This document shows, piece by piece, positions 55,905 through 64,000 of a DNA stretch of 64,000 nt. The DNA is taken from positions 62,001-126,000 of IMG/VR virus record IMGVR_UViG_3300035703_000020. One strand, 5' to 3'. The position numbers and the translations under genes were made by a program. This DNA is from a virus. Position 1 is the first letter of the stretch; each line of letters opens with the position of its first letter. The notes under the pieces were generated by a model. It was not told the origin of the DNA. It searched no databases and saw nothing but the letters and a program-made list of their open reading frames with translations.

Positions 55905-56861
55905 ATGGCGCTGCGAGAGGAGTCCTTCGAGCTCGATCTCGAGCCTGCGCCCCTGGTCGTCTTCGACTTCATGGTCGCGGCCTGGGGCGTGTTCGGCTAC
56001 CTACAATCGATCGAGCACCTCTACACGCCGGAGATGCTGCAGAAGATCACCAAGGCCCTGTGGGCGATCAAGGCGAACCGCGGGCCGGACATGCTACCGC
56101 GGCACGGCTACAACATCGTGGTCGTCTCGGACAAGAGGTACGAGGCCTACGGCACGTACTGGCGCGGCGTGGAGATACGCAAGGACGAGCGGATGGAGGT
56201 GGTCTGGGAGGAGTACTGCGAGGCCAAGGGCCTCGACCAGGCCGGCACCGCGACCGGCTACAAGGGCAACCGCCGCGAGAAGGACGACAACTTCTACCAG
56301 GTCGTGGAGACCGGCTGGGAGTACTGCCAGCGGTACTTCCCGTGCTTCAAGGAGGAGGGGCTCGAGGCCGACGACTGGGCCGGCGCCATCTTCCGCGTGT
56401 CGAGGGACACGAAGGGCGTGTGCCGCGACCGCCAGGTCCTGCTGAGCACGATCGACCGCGACTGGTCGATGCTCGTCGACGAGTCGCACCGCGTCTACTG
56501 GGCCAACACGCGCATCCCGGGGCCGAAGGAGCGCATCCAGGAGCGGCTGGCGGGCGAGGATCAGGTGCTGCTTCACACGGAGATGAAGTTAGGAGTAAAA
56601 ATAAAGCACCCGCGCTTCCTGGCGCACGCCAAGCAGGAGCAGGGCGATCTCGGCGACAACCTCCCGCCGGGCTCCCCGCTCGAGTACTTCGACCTCTGCG
56701 AGCCCCACCCCAAGTACCGGGTGGAGGAACTGGAGGACTACCCTCGTCTCGTCGAGGCGCTGAACGACCCGGCGCCGAACGTGATCCACGAGCACATGGA
56801 CAAGGCGCTGGCGGCCTTCAGGAAGATCGGGCTCGAACCGCCTCCGTACTCCTTCTGCTAG
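55905..56861 (+). CDS. FEN-like 5'-3' exonuclease / RNase H
   Basis: 318 residues. It has the FEN/T4 RNase H pattern: V-V-F-D-F-M near the start, E-G-L-E-A-D-D-W-A-G (~152-161) and L-S-T-I-D-R-D-W-S-M-L-V (~180-191), and G-D-L-G-D-N-L-P-P-G (~246-255, helix-hairpin). These residues bind two Mg ions and remove RNA primers or flaps. The N-terminal part is longer and more divergent than in T4 RNase H. It closes the early island. The next gene is structural and starts after 1 base. Confidence 0.75.
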   Translation: MALREESFELDLEPAPLVVFDFMVAAWGVFGYLQSIEHLYTPEMLQKITKALWAIKANRGPDMLPRHGYNIVVVSDKRYEAYGTYWRGVEIRKDERMEVVWEEYCEAKGLDQAGTATGYKGNRREKDDNFYQVVETGWEYCQRYFPCFKEEGLEADDWAGAIFRVSRDTKGVCRDRQVLLSTIDRDWSMLVDESHRVYWANTRIPGPKERIQERLAGEDQVLLHTEMKLGVKIKHPRFLAHAKQEQGDLGDNLPPGSPLEYFDLCEPHPKYRVEELEDYPRLVEALNDPAPNVIHEHMDKALAAFRKIGLEPPPYSFC

Positions 56862-56862
56862 C

Positions 56863-58170
56863 ATGCCGAACTTCCTGGCCGGACTGACGAGCGGGCAATC
56901 CCAGAGCGCCCTGAACGCGGCCGGGTCGTCCTTCGGCGTCGGCAACGTGGGGTCGCTCGCCTACTCCGGCTCGGCGGCCGTCGCCGCCCTGCAGAACACG
57001 AACGGGCAGGCGCTGCAGCAGGCGGGCTTCAACGCCGCGATCAGCCTGACCAGCGGCGCGTCGCTCGGCACCGTCGCGTCCAACGCCCTCTCGAGCCTGA
57101 CCGGCGTGAGCTTCGGGCCCCTGAGCGGGCTCCTGGGCGGTGGCGGCGGGCTCAGCGGCGTCAAGCCCGTGGCCCTCCACACCGAGTTCGCGGCAGGGCC
57201 CGCGGAGATGGGCCGCACCTACGGTGAGCAGGACCTGGTCTTCTACCTGCTGAGGGCAGACCAGGGGGCCGCGTCCGCCACCACCAAGATCGAGGACCAG
57301 ACGGCCGCCGCGGGCGGCGGGCAGCTGGGGACGCTCGGGACGCTGGCCTCCGTCGCGACAGTCGCCGGGGCGATCACGGGCAACGCCGTCGTGCAGAACG
57401 TGGCGACGGGCCTGGCGTTCGCGAAGGCGGCAACGGGCCTGTTCAACAAGGGGCCCGCGGCCGCGATTTCAGCCCTGGCGGGCGGCGGCGGCTCCGGCAA
57501 CCTGGCCGCCAAGGACATCCAGAACACGGACCTCCCGGGCACGATGCCCACGGAGTGGTACTTCATCACGCCGCCGCAGGACGTCAACTGGTCCAAGGAC
57601 TCGAAGAGCGGCGCGGTGGAGACCTACGGCACGAACTCGCCGTACGTGACCTACGCCGCGACGGGCCTGAGGAAGCTGTCGCTCGGCAACGCGATGCTCG
57701 AGGGCTTCTCCAACGGCAAGCAGGTCGAGGGCAACGTCACGCAGCTCGAGGCGTCGATGAACATGGTGCTGCAGAGCGGCTACACCGCCCCCTTCTGCTG
57801 GAAGGTGTACTGCGGCCCCACGAAGGAGTACGGGACGTTCATCATCTCCTCCGTGAAGGTGAAGGAGGCGATGAGAGACATGAGCGGTTACGCCACGCGG
57901 GCCTTCGTCGACGTTGACCTGATAGAGGTCCCGTCGTACCAGGTGTCCGGCGGCATCGACCTGGCTGGCGGGAGCATCCTCAGCTCCGGGCTGTCGAGCG
58001 CCGCCAAGGGCGCTAGCGCGGCGTCCTCCAACTCGTCCGCGTCGCAGAACGCGGCGGCCGCGTCCGCCACGCCCAAGCCACCGGCGAGTACGGCTAGCAC
58101 GGCTGCAGCCGCCGCGAAGGCGCCCGCGGCACCGGCCGCGGCCGCGCCCGGCACCAGACTCGCGCAGTGA
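56863..58170 (+). CDS. CIS-tube-like / baseplate hub-tube adaptor protein
   Basis: 435 residues. Residues ~225-365 (E-W-Y-F-I-T-P-P-Q-D-V-N-W-S-K, L-R-K-L-S-L-G-N-A-M-L-E-G-F, F-C-W-K-V-Y-C-G-P-T-K-E-Y-G-T-F-I-I-S-S-V, T-R-A-F-V-D-V-D-L-I-E-V) match the contractile-injection tube / XkdP-like fold that links tube and hub. The flanks are Ala/Gly/Ser-rich and low complexity, with a ~60-residue Ala-Pro tail. Directly upstream of the tape measure, the standard place. Confidence 0.6.
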   Translation: MPNFLAGLTSGQSQSALNAAGSSFGVGNVGSLAYSGSAAVAALQNTNGQALQQAGFNAAISLTSGASLGTVASNALSSLTGVSFGPLSGLLGGGGGLSGVKPVALHTEFAAGPAEMGRTYGEQDLVFYLLRADQGAASATTKIEDQTAAAGGGQLGTLGTLASVATVAGAITGNAVVQNVATGLAFAKAATGLFNKGPAAAISALAGGGGSGNLAAKDIQNTDLPGTMPTEWYFITPPQDVNWSKDSKSGAVETYGTNSPYVTYAATGLRKLSLGNAMLEGFSNGKQVEGNVTQLEASMNMVLQSGYTAPFCWKVYCGPTKEYGTFIISSVKVKEAMRDMSGYATRAFVDVDLIEVPSYQVSGGIDLAGGSILSSGLSSAAKGASAASSNSSASQNAAAASATPKPPASTASTAAAAAKAPAAPAAAAPGTRLAQ

Positions 58171-58184
58171 GGAACTAGACTGAC

Positions 58185-61100
58185 ATGGCAGACAAGGAAA
58201 TCAGGCTAGTTGGGTCGTTTAAGGACGACATCACGCCGAAGCTGGCGAAGCTGTCGAAGGAGATCGACGCCGTCACAAAGAGCTTCACCAAGATGCAGGG
58301 GAAGCTCAGGCCGATCGCGCGCGACATGGGCGTCCTCGCCATGGCCTCAGAAAGGCTCGGCGACGGCCTGCGCTCGCAGCGCACCGGGTTCGAGACCAAC
58401 ATCCGGGCGATGCAGCAGTACCGCTCGGAGATGGGCAAGGTCGCCCGCGCCCAGCGCGCGATCCGGCCGACGACGCTCTCGGCCCCTCGCGGCGGGGGCG
58501 GCGGCACCCCGCGCGTTCGCGGCGGCGGTGGCGGAGGGACCGGCATAGGCGAGATCGCCATCGGTAGCGCCATCGGCGGCGTGGTGACCAGCGCGATCGT
58601 CGCCGGGTTCCAGACCGGCGTCCAGCTGATGACGAAGCCGTTCGAGATGTTCGGACGCGCGTTCGCCGAGAGGATCGGCGACGAGATGGAGGACATCAAG
58701 TCGGCCGGCGGGATGTTCGCGCTCGACAAGAAGTCGAAGACCCCGTTGTTCACGTCCTTCGAGGACGCGATGAAGATGCAGGAGGGGCTCAACAGGTCCC
58801 TCGCCAAGTCCGCCGCGGCGCTGCCCGGCGCGACGAGCGACTACGTGAAGGCGGCCCGCGGCCTGACCGACACGGTGATGGGCGCGTTCACCAAGAACGA
58901 GGAGGCATTCAAGAAGTTTGCCACCGAGCTCGGTGCGCGCCAGGGCGCGACGTCCGAGGAGGCCATCACCAAGGTGCTCCAGCGGTTCACCGAGCAGACG
59001 GTGCTGCTGGGCCAGGGGCAGAAGGGCGGCATGCCCCTCACGATGCTGATGGAGCAGCTCGTCACGCGCGAGTCGGTCAACATCACGGGCATGGCAGCCC
59101 GCTACGCCCAGCTCAGGAGCAACCCGCTGCTGGCGGGCATGCTCAAGGACGCCGAGGCGGAGATCAACAAGACGACGGCGGGCACCGCCGAGCGCTTCAG
59201 GGCCGTGATGAAGGCCCTCGACGCCGCACTGCCGCAGGAGGTCGTCAACAAGATGCGCAGGTCGGTGAGCGGCCTGATCGAGGCGACCCGCTCGGCGTTC
59301 CTCGACCCCGACACCGGCCTGTTCGGCCTGTCGCGCGAGCTGCAGATGACGGTCCCGGCCGTCAACCAGTTCGGCCAGTACGTCGACGAGAACGGCAAGG
59401 CCGTCCGCGACGCGGCGCTGGCGGCGCGCGAGTCGACGTCGCTGTTCAAGATCCTCAAGGAGACGCTCGCGAACTTCGCGGTGCCCATCCTCGAGCTGCT
59501 CAGCACGCTGCCCCAGATCTTCGACCCGTTCAAGAAGATCGCGGAGCAGTTCAAGGAGCTGCGCGAGACTTCGAACCTGTTCTACCGCAACTTCAACTCC
59601 TACACGAAGTGGTTCGAGAACCAGTCCGCCAACTTCATGAAGCAGGCGGAGAAGATCACCGACCCCAAGGCGGCCGCGGACCTCAAGCGCCGGGCCAACA
59701 TGCTCAAGGAGCAGGCCGGCGGGCGCGGCGCGCTCGCGACCCTCAACAACGCGCTGGCGTCCATCGGGGCGATCGACGACAAGCAGTTCAAGGCCAACGC
59801 CGCCAAGCTCGCCGACACCAGCAAGGCCGGGATCGAGTCCTTCGGGGCCAAGGGCATGGCGGAGATGACCAAGACCCTCCTCGTGCAGTTCGGCAACTCG
59901 AAGTACATCGCCGACCTGGCCGAGACGCTCGGCAAGGCGATGGGCGCGTTCATCGACACCGTGTTCACGATGCTCGACGGCGCGCTGTCAGGCGTTGAGA
60001 GCAAGACCGGCAACAAGATCGTCGAGGCGTTCGGCCGCGGCTTCGCCAGCGTGATCAACAAGCGGCGCGCGGACGAGATCGCTGAGATCATCGACAGGCT
60101 GCTGACCAAGGTCTTTGATATGGCCGCCAACATCCTGATCACGAAGGTGATCCCGGCGATCGGCGTGGCCATCATCAAGTCGATCGAGGCCGCCTGGAAG
60201 GCGGGCCCGCTCGGGAAGTTCCTGGTCATCGTTGGCGTGCTGACGACCTTCCAGCGAGCCGTGGTGGCCGCGACGGCTGCCATGAAAGCCCTGGCACTGC
60301 TGAGGGCGCTCGGCGGCGGTGGCCTCCGGGGTCTGGGCGGCGTTGCCGGCCCGGCGAGGACGGCGGCCGGAAGCAGAGCGATGGCCATCGGGGCCGGGAT
60401 ACGTGGATCGTTCCGCGGGTCGCTCATGGGGCGGGCCGGGACGGCGATGGCCGCGCGGGGCATGCCAGCGATGCCTGGCTTCATGGGCGGCGCGATGCAG
60501 GGCGTCCGCGGGGCGGGGGCCCGGATGACCAAATTCATGCGCAGCCCGGTGGGCGGGGGAATCGGGGCCGGCGCCCTGACCGCCGTGTTCTCCGGGCTCG
60601 AGACCCTCTCGCAGCTTGAGGGCATCGACGCCGAGCGCTCGCAGCTCGAGAAGGAGCGCAAGGAGGCGCTGAAGCAGGGCGACTACCAGCGCGTGGCCGA
60701 GATCGGCAAGGAGCAGTCCGCGCTGGCCGACCTCAAGGGCAAGACCCAGGCCGAGGGCGTTGGCGGCATCGCCGGCTCGCTCGCGGGTGGGGCGCTGGGC
60801 GGCCTGATCGGCGGCCCCATCGGCGCCATGATCGGCGCGCAGGTGGGCAACGCCATCGGCACGAAGTTCGGCCCGGCCATCGGCAACTGGTGGAACAGCA
60901 CCGCGGCGCCCTTCCTGTCCAACCTCGGCGCCACGATCGGCAACTTCTTCACCCAGACCATCCCCGCCTGGTGGAGCGGCACCGCGTGGCCCGGGATCCA
61001 GAACGCCTTCAACCTCCTCAAGGACGGCATCGGGCTGGTCTTCAAGGTGCTGTTCTGGCCGCAGACGATGGCGCTGAACCTGATCCGCGGCCTCGCCCAG

Positions 61101-61901
61101 AACATCTACACCGCGGCGCAGAACATCGTCCCGGGCATAGGGAAGTTCTTCGTCGACCTCCCGGGCAAGATCGGGTCAGCCATCAAGGGCATGTTCGGCT
61201 TCGGCGGCGGGTTCGCCCGCGGCGGCGTCGGCGGGTTCCCCAAGACCTCCGGGTTCGGCATGCGCTGGGGCCGGATGCACTCCGGCAACGACTACGGGAT
61301 GCCGACGGGCACGAAGCTCGGGCTCGGCGGGCCCGGCAAGGTCAAGTACGCCGGCTGGGGTGGCGGCTACGGCAACATGGTCGACATCCAGGGCGCCGAC
61401 GGCGTCCTCTACCGCTTCGCCCACCTGAGCAAGATCAACGCGCCCGTCGGCGCGGTCCTGCCCCCGGGAGCCGTGTTCGGCCTCTCCGGCAACACGGGCA
61501 ACTCTACCGGCCCGCACCTGCACTTCGAGGCGCGCCCCGGCGGGGGCGCCGCGGTCAACCCCGACCGCTACGCTGGCATGATCCGGGCCAACTTCGGCGG
61601 CACCGACCTCGGCGGCATGCTGGCGGCGGCGCAGCTCGAGGCGGGCAAGATGCCGTACGGCGCCAACCTCGCGATCGGCAACTCGGACGAGATCTTCATG
61701 AAGCCCATCCAGATGTCGTCGCTTGTGGAGAGCGCGACGCGGGCGGGCGTCAACGGGGCGGGCAACTTCGACGTGCAGAAGGTCGAGGTCACCGTCGTCG
61801 ACAACACGGGCAACATAGCGCAGGTGGCCGACCAGGTCGCCGAGCAGTTCCTCACGCACATGTACAAGGCGTCCCTCAGCGTGGACGGCCGGGCGGGATA
61901 A
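58185..61901 (+). CDS. Tail tape measure protein with M23 peptidase domain
   Basis: 1238 residues. The first ~650 are helical coiled-coil. Residues ~675-720 and ~860-905 are hydrophobic and Gly-rich, the second a glycine zipper (G-G-A-L-G-G-L-I-G-G-P-I-G-A-M-I-G). Residues ~1020-1125 are an M23/LytM endopeptidase: H1032-S-G-N-D1036 and H1111-L-H1113. Such domains cut peptidoglycan during DNA entry. Length sets tail length; by the usual 1.5 A per residue the tail would be in the 150-190 nm range (rule, not measured). Gene order (tube, tape, hub) is canonical. Confidence 0.88.
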   Translation: MADKEIRLVGSFKDDITPKLAKLSKEIDAVTKSFTKMQGKLRPIARDMGVLAMASERLGDGLRSQRTGFETNIRAMQQYRSEMGKVARAQRAIRPTTLSAPRGGGGGTPRVRGGGGGGTGIGEIAIGSAIGGVVTSAIVAGFQTGVQLMTKPFEMFGRAFAERIGDEMEDIKSAGGMFALDKKSKTPLFTSFEDAMKMQEGLNRSLAKSAAALPGATSDYVKAARGLTDTVMGAFTKNEEAFKKFATELGARQGATSEEAITKVLQRFTEQTVLLGQGQKGGMPLTMLMEQLVTRESVNITGMAARYAQLRSNPLLAGMLKDAEAEINKTTAGTAERFRAVMKALDAALPQEVVNKMRRSVSGLIEATRSAFLDPDTGLFGLSRELQMTVPAVNQFGQYVDENGKAVRDAALAARESTSLFKILKETLANFAVPILELLSTLPQIFDPFKKIAEQFKELRETSNLFYRNFNSYTKWFENQSANFMKQAEKITDPKAAADLKRRANMLKEQAGGRGALATLNNALASIGAIDDKQFKANAAKLADTSKAGIESFGAKGMAEMTKTLLVQFGNSKYIADLAETLGKAMGAFIDTVFTMLDGALSGVESKTGNKIVEAFGRGFASVINKRRADEIAEIIDRLLTKVFDMAANILITKVIPAIGVAIIKSIEAAWKAGPLGKFLVIVGVLTTFQRAVVAATAAMKALALLRALGGGGLRGLGGVAGPARTAAGSRAMAIGAGIRGSFRGSLMGRAGTAMAARGMPAMPGFMGGAMQGVRGAGARMTKFMRSPVGGGIGAGALTAVFSGLETLSQLEGIDAERSQLEKERKEALKQGDYQRVAEIGKEQSALADLKGKTQAEGVGGIAGSLAGGALGGLIGGPIGAMIGAQVGNAIGTKFGPAIGNWWNSTAAPFLSNLGATIGNFFTQTIPAWWSGTAWPGIQNAFNLLKDGIGLVFKVLFWPQTMALNLIRGLAQNIYTAAQNIVPGIGKFFVDLPGKIGSAIKGMFGFGGGFARGGVGGFPKTSGFGMRWGRMHSGNDYGMPTGTKLGLGGPGKVKYAGWGGGYGNMVDIQGADGVLYRFAHLSKINAPVGAVLPPGAVFGLSGNTGNSTGPHLHFEARPGGGAAVNPDRYAGMIRANFGGTDLGGMLAAAQLEAGKMPYGANLAIGNSDEIFMKPIQMSSLVESATRAGVNGAGNFDVQKVEVTVVDNTGNIAQVADQVAEQFLTHMYKASLSVDGRAG

Positions 61902-61904
61902 CCT

Positions 61905-63215
61905 ATGGCGGTTCTACCAGGCCTACTCATCCAGCCCCTCGTCTGGGTCAAGTGGGGCGACACGGACCTCACGCAGTACCCCGTCGGCTCCGGCCTGGAG
62001 CCGGTGGTCTACGGCGTCTCGATCACGATCCCGGAGAAGGACAACGTCCCGACGTGCGAGTTCAACTTCGCGCCGACGCCGGCGGGCTTCACCGCGTTCC
62101 AGAAGTGCGTCACCTCGGACAAGGACAAGCCGGTCACCGTCACCATTGGCTACCAGGGCGGGCCGGAGTTCAAGATGAAGTTCTTCTTCACCGGCCTGAC
62201 GTTCTCCACCGGAGTCGACACCAGCGCGAGGGTGTTCCTGACGGTCGCGACCAAGGGCGCCTGGACCGACAACAGGATCTCCTTCACGATGACCGAGAAG
62301 GAGAAGGTCACGCTCGACGCCTTCCCGGACTTCATCAAGAAGAAGATCGGCGACGCCGGCAAGGACATCAACATCGAGTTCGCGGGCCAGCTGAAGGAGG
62401 ACGCGCCTAAGATCGAGGTGCAGCTCAACGTCATCCAGCAGACGCCGATGCAGATCATCGAGGGGATGGCCAGGTCCATGGGCTTCGTCATCAGCAACGG
62501 CGACACCGTCATCGAGGGCGGCCCGCTGGTGCTCAGCTACTCCCCCAACTACGAGCCCGACAAGAAGAAGGACGCGCCGATCGTGCTCGGGAAGCCCGGG
62601 ACGCCGAAGCCCGCCGAGCGCAAGGTCTACATTGTGGGCCCCGGCCTGATGGAGACGTTCCAGAGGGAGATGAAGTTCACGACGAGCATCTCCGGCTTCG
62701 ACATCGGCAAGTCGTTCAAGGAGCCCGGCTCGTTCGACTCCGACTCGGAGAAAATCCTCGACACGAAGACCGAGGCCGGCAAGAAGAAGGTGGAGGGCAC
62801 CAACACGAAGGGCACTACGGGCAACGCCGGAGGCAAGACCCCGGCCCAGCGCGGCGCCAAGAAGTCCGCGGGCGTGGAGAAGGAGGCCCGCTCGAAGAAG
62901 GAGCAGATCGGCAACATCAAAGCGAGCGGCGAGTTCTTCATGGTCCCCTACATGGTCGGGATCAAGCCCAGGGACTTCATCGCCATCCCCTCGCTCGCGC
63001 TGCCGTGCGCCTACGTCGAGGACTGGGCCGTCGAGCAGGTGACGTACACGCAGACGGACGAGGGCGGCGTGCGCGTGGGCGTCGAGTGCACGCGGGAGTT
63101 CATCGGCACAGAGAACATGATGGACAAGGACCCCGTCGACGCCGTCAAGAAGATCGCCGACGCGAACCACGCCGGCGGTACCTCCTTCTGGCACCGGATG
63201 TACTGGGAGGCCTGA
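61905..63215 (+). CDS. Baseplate hub protein (gpD/gp27-like)
   Basis: 436 residues. N-terminal W-V-K-W-G-D-T-D-L and the alternating beta regions, L-N-V-I-Q-Q-T-P-M-Q-I-I-E-G-M-A-R-S-M-G-F (~185-205) and the late Y-M-V-G-I-K-P-R-D-F-I-A-I-P-S resemble the late-control gpD / gp27 / VgrG-N hub family. The central ~250-330 stretch is Lys-rich and disordered. It follows the tape measure by 3 bases, the typical order. The spike partner is the OB-fold gene at 15413. Confidence 0.68.
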   Translation: MAVLPGLLIQPLVWVKWGDTDLTQYPVGSGLEPVVYGVSITIPEKDNVPTCEFNFAPTPAGFTAFQKCVTSDKDKPVTVTIGYQGGPEFKMKFFFTGLTFSTGVDTSARVFLTVATKGAWTDNRISFTMTEKEKVTLDAFPDFIKKKIGDAGKDINIEFAGQLKEDAPKIEVQLNVIQQTPMQIIEGMARSMGFVISNGDTVIEGGPLVLSYSPNYEPDKKKDAPIVLGKPGTPKPAERKVYIVGPGLMETFQREMKFTTSISGFDIGKSFKEPGSFDSDSEKILDTKTEAGKKKVEGTNTKGTTGNAGGKTPAQRGAKKSAGVEKEARSKKEQIGNIKASGEFFMVPYMVGIKPRDFIAIPSLALPCAYVEDWAVEQVTYTQTDEGGVRVGVECTREFIGTENMMDKDPVDAVKKIADANHAGGTSFWHRMYWEA

Positions 63216-63246
63216 CGGGACTCACCCCTAGGGCGCCCAGCTATGA

Positions 63247-63304
63247 TGGTCTCGAGCGCCACCGGCAACAGGGCCGGACCGAGAGCGCTCTACACGAGAG
63301 ACCA
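63247..63304 (+). promoter_or_regulatory. Three-stem hairpin leader of the last gene
   Basis: Nested perfect stems: TGGTCTC (63247-63253) with GAGACCA (63298-63304); GAGCGC (63254-63259) with GCGCTC (63285-63290); CCGGC (63262-63266) with GCCGG (63273-63277). The GAGAG ribosome-binding-like site falls in the 3' arm just before GTG 63308, so the structure should control translation. Confidence 0.55.
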
Positions 63305-63307
63305 AAC

Positions 63308-64000
63308 GTGAAGAACGTCAAGATCAACATCGCACTGGACGAGCGCAACCGCGCGCGCCTCGAGACCAAGTCGTACGACCGGGCCTACGTGGACGTGCCG
63401 AACCGCGCGCTGCCCGCAGGCCTCAAAGAGGAGCTGAGCGTCATCCACGCCGCGCTGACCGGCGATGAGCTGTCCGACGAGGGCAGCACCTTCACCGTGC
63501 GCGCCGACGCCGCGGGCACCTTCAAGCGCCTCTACAGCCCGACGGTCTTCTCCACCGAGGAGAAGGGCCTGATCATCCGCTGGGGCACCGACGACATCCC
63601 ACTGGCCGTGACCAACGGCAAGATCGGCGCGCCAACCGCCGACAAGAAGGCCAAGTTCGCCTTCAAGGAGGAGCAGGTCGGCAAGTACAACGAGACCGTG
63701 CTGAGCGTCTCGATCGCCAAGGACGGCACCCTCTACACGATGCCCTTCCCCGTGAAGGCGGCTGACTGGGAGGCGGGCGTGAGCCCCGACGTGCTCGACG
63801 TGCTGCTCGAGGAGAACCCCGACGCCATCGCCGACCAGATCGCGGTCGCCGGCGACCCCACCAAGCGCGGGGAGGGCGGCGGGCCCCGGCTGCAGGGCCA
63901 CATCATCAAGGTGGCCGAGCTGCCGATCGGCACCTACACCGTGACCGGCTACCGCTCCCGCGAGACCTCCTACGGCACCGACTACATGATCCAGGCCGTG
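63308..64000 (+). CDS. Uncharacterised protein, 3' partial
   Basis: 231 codons from GTG 63308, open to the end of the window. N-terminal M-K-N-V-K-I-N-I-A-L-D-E-R-N-R-A-R-L; then beta-rich segments (S-T-F-T-V-R-A-D-A-A-G-T-F-K-R-L-Y, L-I-I-R-W-G-T-D-D-I-P-L) and P-I-G-T-Y-T-V-T-G-Y-R. The last part might be an OB-like barrel, as in ssDNA-binding proteins, but no motif decides it. Preceded by a hairpin leader, so it may regulate itself. Confidence 0.55.
   Translation, partial: MKNVKINIALDERNRARLETKSYDRAYVDVPNRALPAGLKEELSVIHAALTGDELSDEGSTFTVRADAAGTFKRLYSPTVFSTEEKGLIIRWGTDDIPLAVTNGKIGAPTADKKAKFAFKEEQVGKYNETVLSVSIAKDGTLYTMPFPVKAADWEAGVSPDVLDVLLEENPDAIADQIAVAGDPTKRGEGGGPRLQGHIIKVAELPIGTYTVTGYRSRETSYGTDYMIQAV

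Noticed and set aside
63242-63247. TATGAT as a promoter for the last gene
   Set aside because: No fitting -35 at 16-18 bases upstream, and it abuts the hairpin; not listed as a promoter.
1-64000. tRNA genes or CRISPR arrays
   Set aside because: All gaps are under 100 bases and none contains a cloverleaf or regularly spaced repeats.

Overview
The window is one continuous stretch of a tailed-phage genome with a contractile tail (myovirus type). The evidence is a capsid-protease/scaffold protein, major capsid protein, large terminase, baseplate J-like wedge, OB-fold spike/hub protein, gpD-like hub, CIS-tube-like protein, a tape measure with a lytic domain and many tail fibres. All genes but one read on the + strand, most stops touch or overlap the next start, and no stretch over 300 bases lacks a gene. 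Base composition is high in G+C (about two thirds by eye) except for one low-GC island at 29050-29990. PhoH, ThyX, a flavin-dependent halogenase and mosaic fibre proteins of the NERGDWT-IEEE type are typical of marine or freshwater phages, many of which infect cyanobacteria. The host cannot be named from this sequence. The window starts and ends inside genes. No portal, tail sheath, polymerase, helicase, tRNA, CRISPR array or integrase was seen.

Layout: 1-4884 is the head block (Mu I-like protease with fused scaffold, Mu F-like minor head protein, decoration protein, major capsid protein, probable tail tube), closed by a terminator at 4908-4932. 4976-18137 is baseplate and connector genes: J-like wedge, an F5/8C-like protein, a 1685-residue protein full of short D-N-G-x-Y/F repeats, a gp5-like OB-fold protein, a protein ending in a GNAT-like region, and a Swm-type domain fused to a gp36-like connector. 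18144-25493 is the first tail-fibre cluster. 25493-29051 holds a gp37-like tail terminator candidate, three small genes and the large terminase. 29052-29905 is a low-GC insert carrying a homing endonuclease. 29906-30706 is PhoH.

30696-41766 is the most unusual part. Seven proteins, mostly adjacent, share a short two-cysteine module (consensus D-F-A-x-C-x-R-P-D-G-S-x-Y-G-x-x-G-x-C-R-K-G-x-E) close to the N-terminus, and carry quite different C-terminal parts: two protein-kinase-like domains, one HNH-like domain and several basic helical regions. Two neighbouring genes share a perfect 125-bp copy of the module and nothing else, so it is being shuffled as a unit. I infer a sorting or packaging tag for virion-carried effectors; this is not proven. 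The same region holds a very acidic protein, two small membrane proteins and a probable programmed -1 frameshift on GGGAAAG joining a DUF6496-like to a DUF5824-like ORF.

41744-50764 is the second fibre cluster with its own fibre chaperone. 50761-56861 is an early/metabolic island that interrupts the structural genes: one inverted HNH/DUF3223-like gene, a divergent promoter with a 16-bp palindrome, a DnaQ-like exonuclease, a halogenase, ThyX and a FEN-like nuclease. 56863-63215 returns to tail genes (CIS-tube-like protein, tape measure, hub). The last gene, from 63308 and cut by the window edge, is preceded by a three-stem hairpin leader.
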